A DNA stretch of 5,305 nt, taken from contig JACVRM010000142.1 in assembly GCA_014534415.1 (NCBI GenBank), forward strand, positions 1 through 5,305, given 5' to 3'. The notes below the pieces were generated by a model. It did no database searches. It was not told where the DNA came from and saw nothing but the letters and a program-made list of their open reading frames with translations. Origin of the DNA: Thermoleophilia bacterium. GTDB taxonomy: Bacteria; Actinomycetota; Thermoleophilia; Gaiellales; Gaiellaceae. The stretch's first letter is position 1; each line of letters opens with the position of its first letter. This document shows, one piece after another, positions 5,061 through 5,305 of this stretch. A program made the position numbers and the translations under genes.

Positions 5061-5084
5061 TCCATTGCACCGAAAGCGTGCCGG

Positions 5085-5107
5085 GTAGCGCGGCGGGCTC
5101 GAGCCGC
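5085..5107 (+). repeat. GTAG-preceded small hairpin, possible REP-like element
   Basis: GTAG (5085-5088) is followed one base later by GCGGC (5090-5094), an 8-nt loop and GCCGC (5103-5107). An overlapping perfect palindrome GGCTCGAGCC (5096-5105) offers an alternative fold. A GTAG tetranucleotide at the foot of a hairpin is the recognition layout of E. coli REP sequences handled by RAYT proteins. Here the stem is short and could be chance in GC-rich DNA. Confidence 0.3.
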
Positions 5108-5133
5108 TCTGACGGCGCCTCTAAGGTCGGGGC

Positions 5134-5305
5134 ATGCCACGGCCACCCCGTCATCTGCTGGGCGACGGTGCGTTCCACGTGTTTGTCCGCGGCACGGCTC
5201 GCTGCCTCCTGTGCGTCGACGACCAGGACTTCGAGCGACTTTCCGGTCTCTTGTCGAAGGCGACGGCGCGATTCGGCTGGCGCGTCCACGCGTATTGCCT
5301 GATGC
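5134..5305 (+). CDS. REP-associated tyrosine transposase (RAYT, Y1_Tnp), N-terminal fragment
   Basis: The frame from the ATG at 5134 encodes 57 residues, starting MPRPPRHLLGDGAFHVFVRG and ending RFGWRVHAYCLM at the window edge. This is the recognisable start of IS200-like/RAYT transposases (Y1_Tnp, PF01797), where H-V-x-x-R-G forms the first strand and AYCLM directly precedes the metal-binding HxH motif. That motif and the catalytic tyrosine would lie beyond position 5305, so intactness cannot be judged. RAYTs are single-strand endonucleases acting on REP palindromes, and palindromes at 5032-5060 and 5085-5107 are suggestive neighbours. By hand count 12 of 57 codons end in A or T, against 5 of the first 53 in the SPFH gene, consistent with a different origin. 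TAAGGT (5122-5127) is either a -10 6 nt before the ATG or, through AAGG, a weak ribosome site. Confidence 0.85.
   Translation, partial: MPRPPRHLLGDGAFHVFVRGTARCLLCVDDQDFERLSGLLSKATARFGWRVHAYCLM

Noticed and set aside
506..5070. TTGCAC in three gene-free gaps (506-511, 4286-4291, 5065-5070) as a shared -35 or operator
   Set aside because: Only the copy at 4286 has suitable spacing to a -10-like hexamer. The others have spacings of 10 and about 15 nt to weak boxes, so a shared element is not supported.
2756..5146. 796-codon open frame on the minus strand, antisense to the HAD end, NfeD, SPFH and DUF1326 genes
   Set aside because: It is an Arg/Asp/Leu-rich, low-complexity translation with no recognisable domain, lying opposite four well-supported genes. 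Strong G/C preference at third codon positions removes stops from antisense frames in such DNA.
5033..5302. 89-codon plus-strand frame starting in the palindrome
   Set aside because: The overlapping frame from 5134 matches the RAYT family, while this one has no family resemblance and reads through the palindrome.
1..5305. CRISPR arrays, tRNA or rRNA genes
   Set aside because: No regularly spaced repeats were seen, and no tRNA cloverleaf or rRNA-like sequence was recognised in the only gaps (482-534, 2903-2918, 4256-4372, 4979-5133).

Overview
The window is very GC-rich bacterial DNA. Most codons end in G or C, GTG starts are common, genes are tightly packed, and several starts look leaderless. 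This points to an actinobacterium-like genome. The transposase fragment and protein style make a soil Thermoleophilia-type lineage my best guess, but that is inference, not a demonstrated assignment.

Layout: the left edge (1-481, minus) holds the N-terminal half of a major facilitator superfamily exporter. It is divergent from a plus-strand run starting at 535. That run has a nitrilase-superfamily amidase of the Nit1/Nit2 type (535-1377), a streptomycin-6-kinase/hydroxyurea-phosphotransferase-like kinase (1359-2219) and a HAD-superfamily phosphatase (2216-2902). These three genes overlap (19 nt, then GTGA), so they are almost certainly co-transcribed. Sixteen bases later, behind its own possible leaderless promoter, comes a short NfeD membrane/OB-fold protein (2919-3359). 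It overlaps by GTGA with a paraslipin/QmcA-type SPFH protein (3356-4255), the classic NfeD-SPFH membrane pair. After a 117-bp gap with a possible promoter, a perfect inverted repeat and a strong Shine-Dalgarno, there is a DUF1326 protein with a CxCxxxCxC cluster (4373-4978). A strong GC hairpin spans its stop codon.

The last 155-bp intergenic region carries a long imperfect palindrome and a second small hairpin preceded by GTAG. It leads into the start of a REP-associated tyrosine transposase (RAYT, Y1_Tnp/IS200-like) gene, which begins at 5134 and runs off the right edge before its catalytic motifs.

How the genes may work together: the amidase, kinase and HAD phosphatase could form a small-molecule repair or detoxification cassette, and NfeD/SPFH a membrane-microdomain module. 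Their adjacency may be only housekeeping clustering. I do not see a clear new defence or mobile system. The most interesting signals are the palindromes in front of the RAYT gene, the repeated -10-to-start geometry, the GC hairpins overlapping gene ends, and the inverted repeat before the DUF1326 gene.
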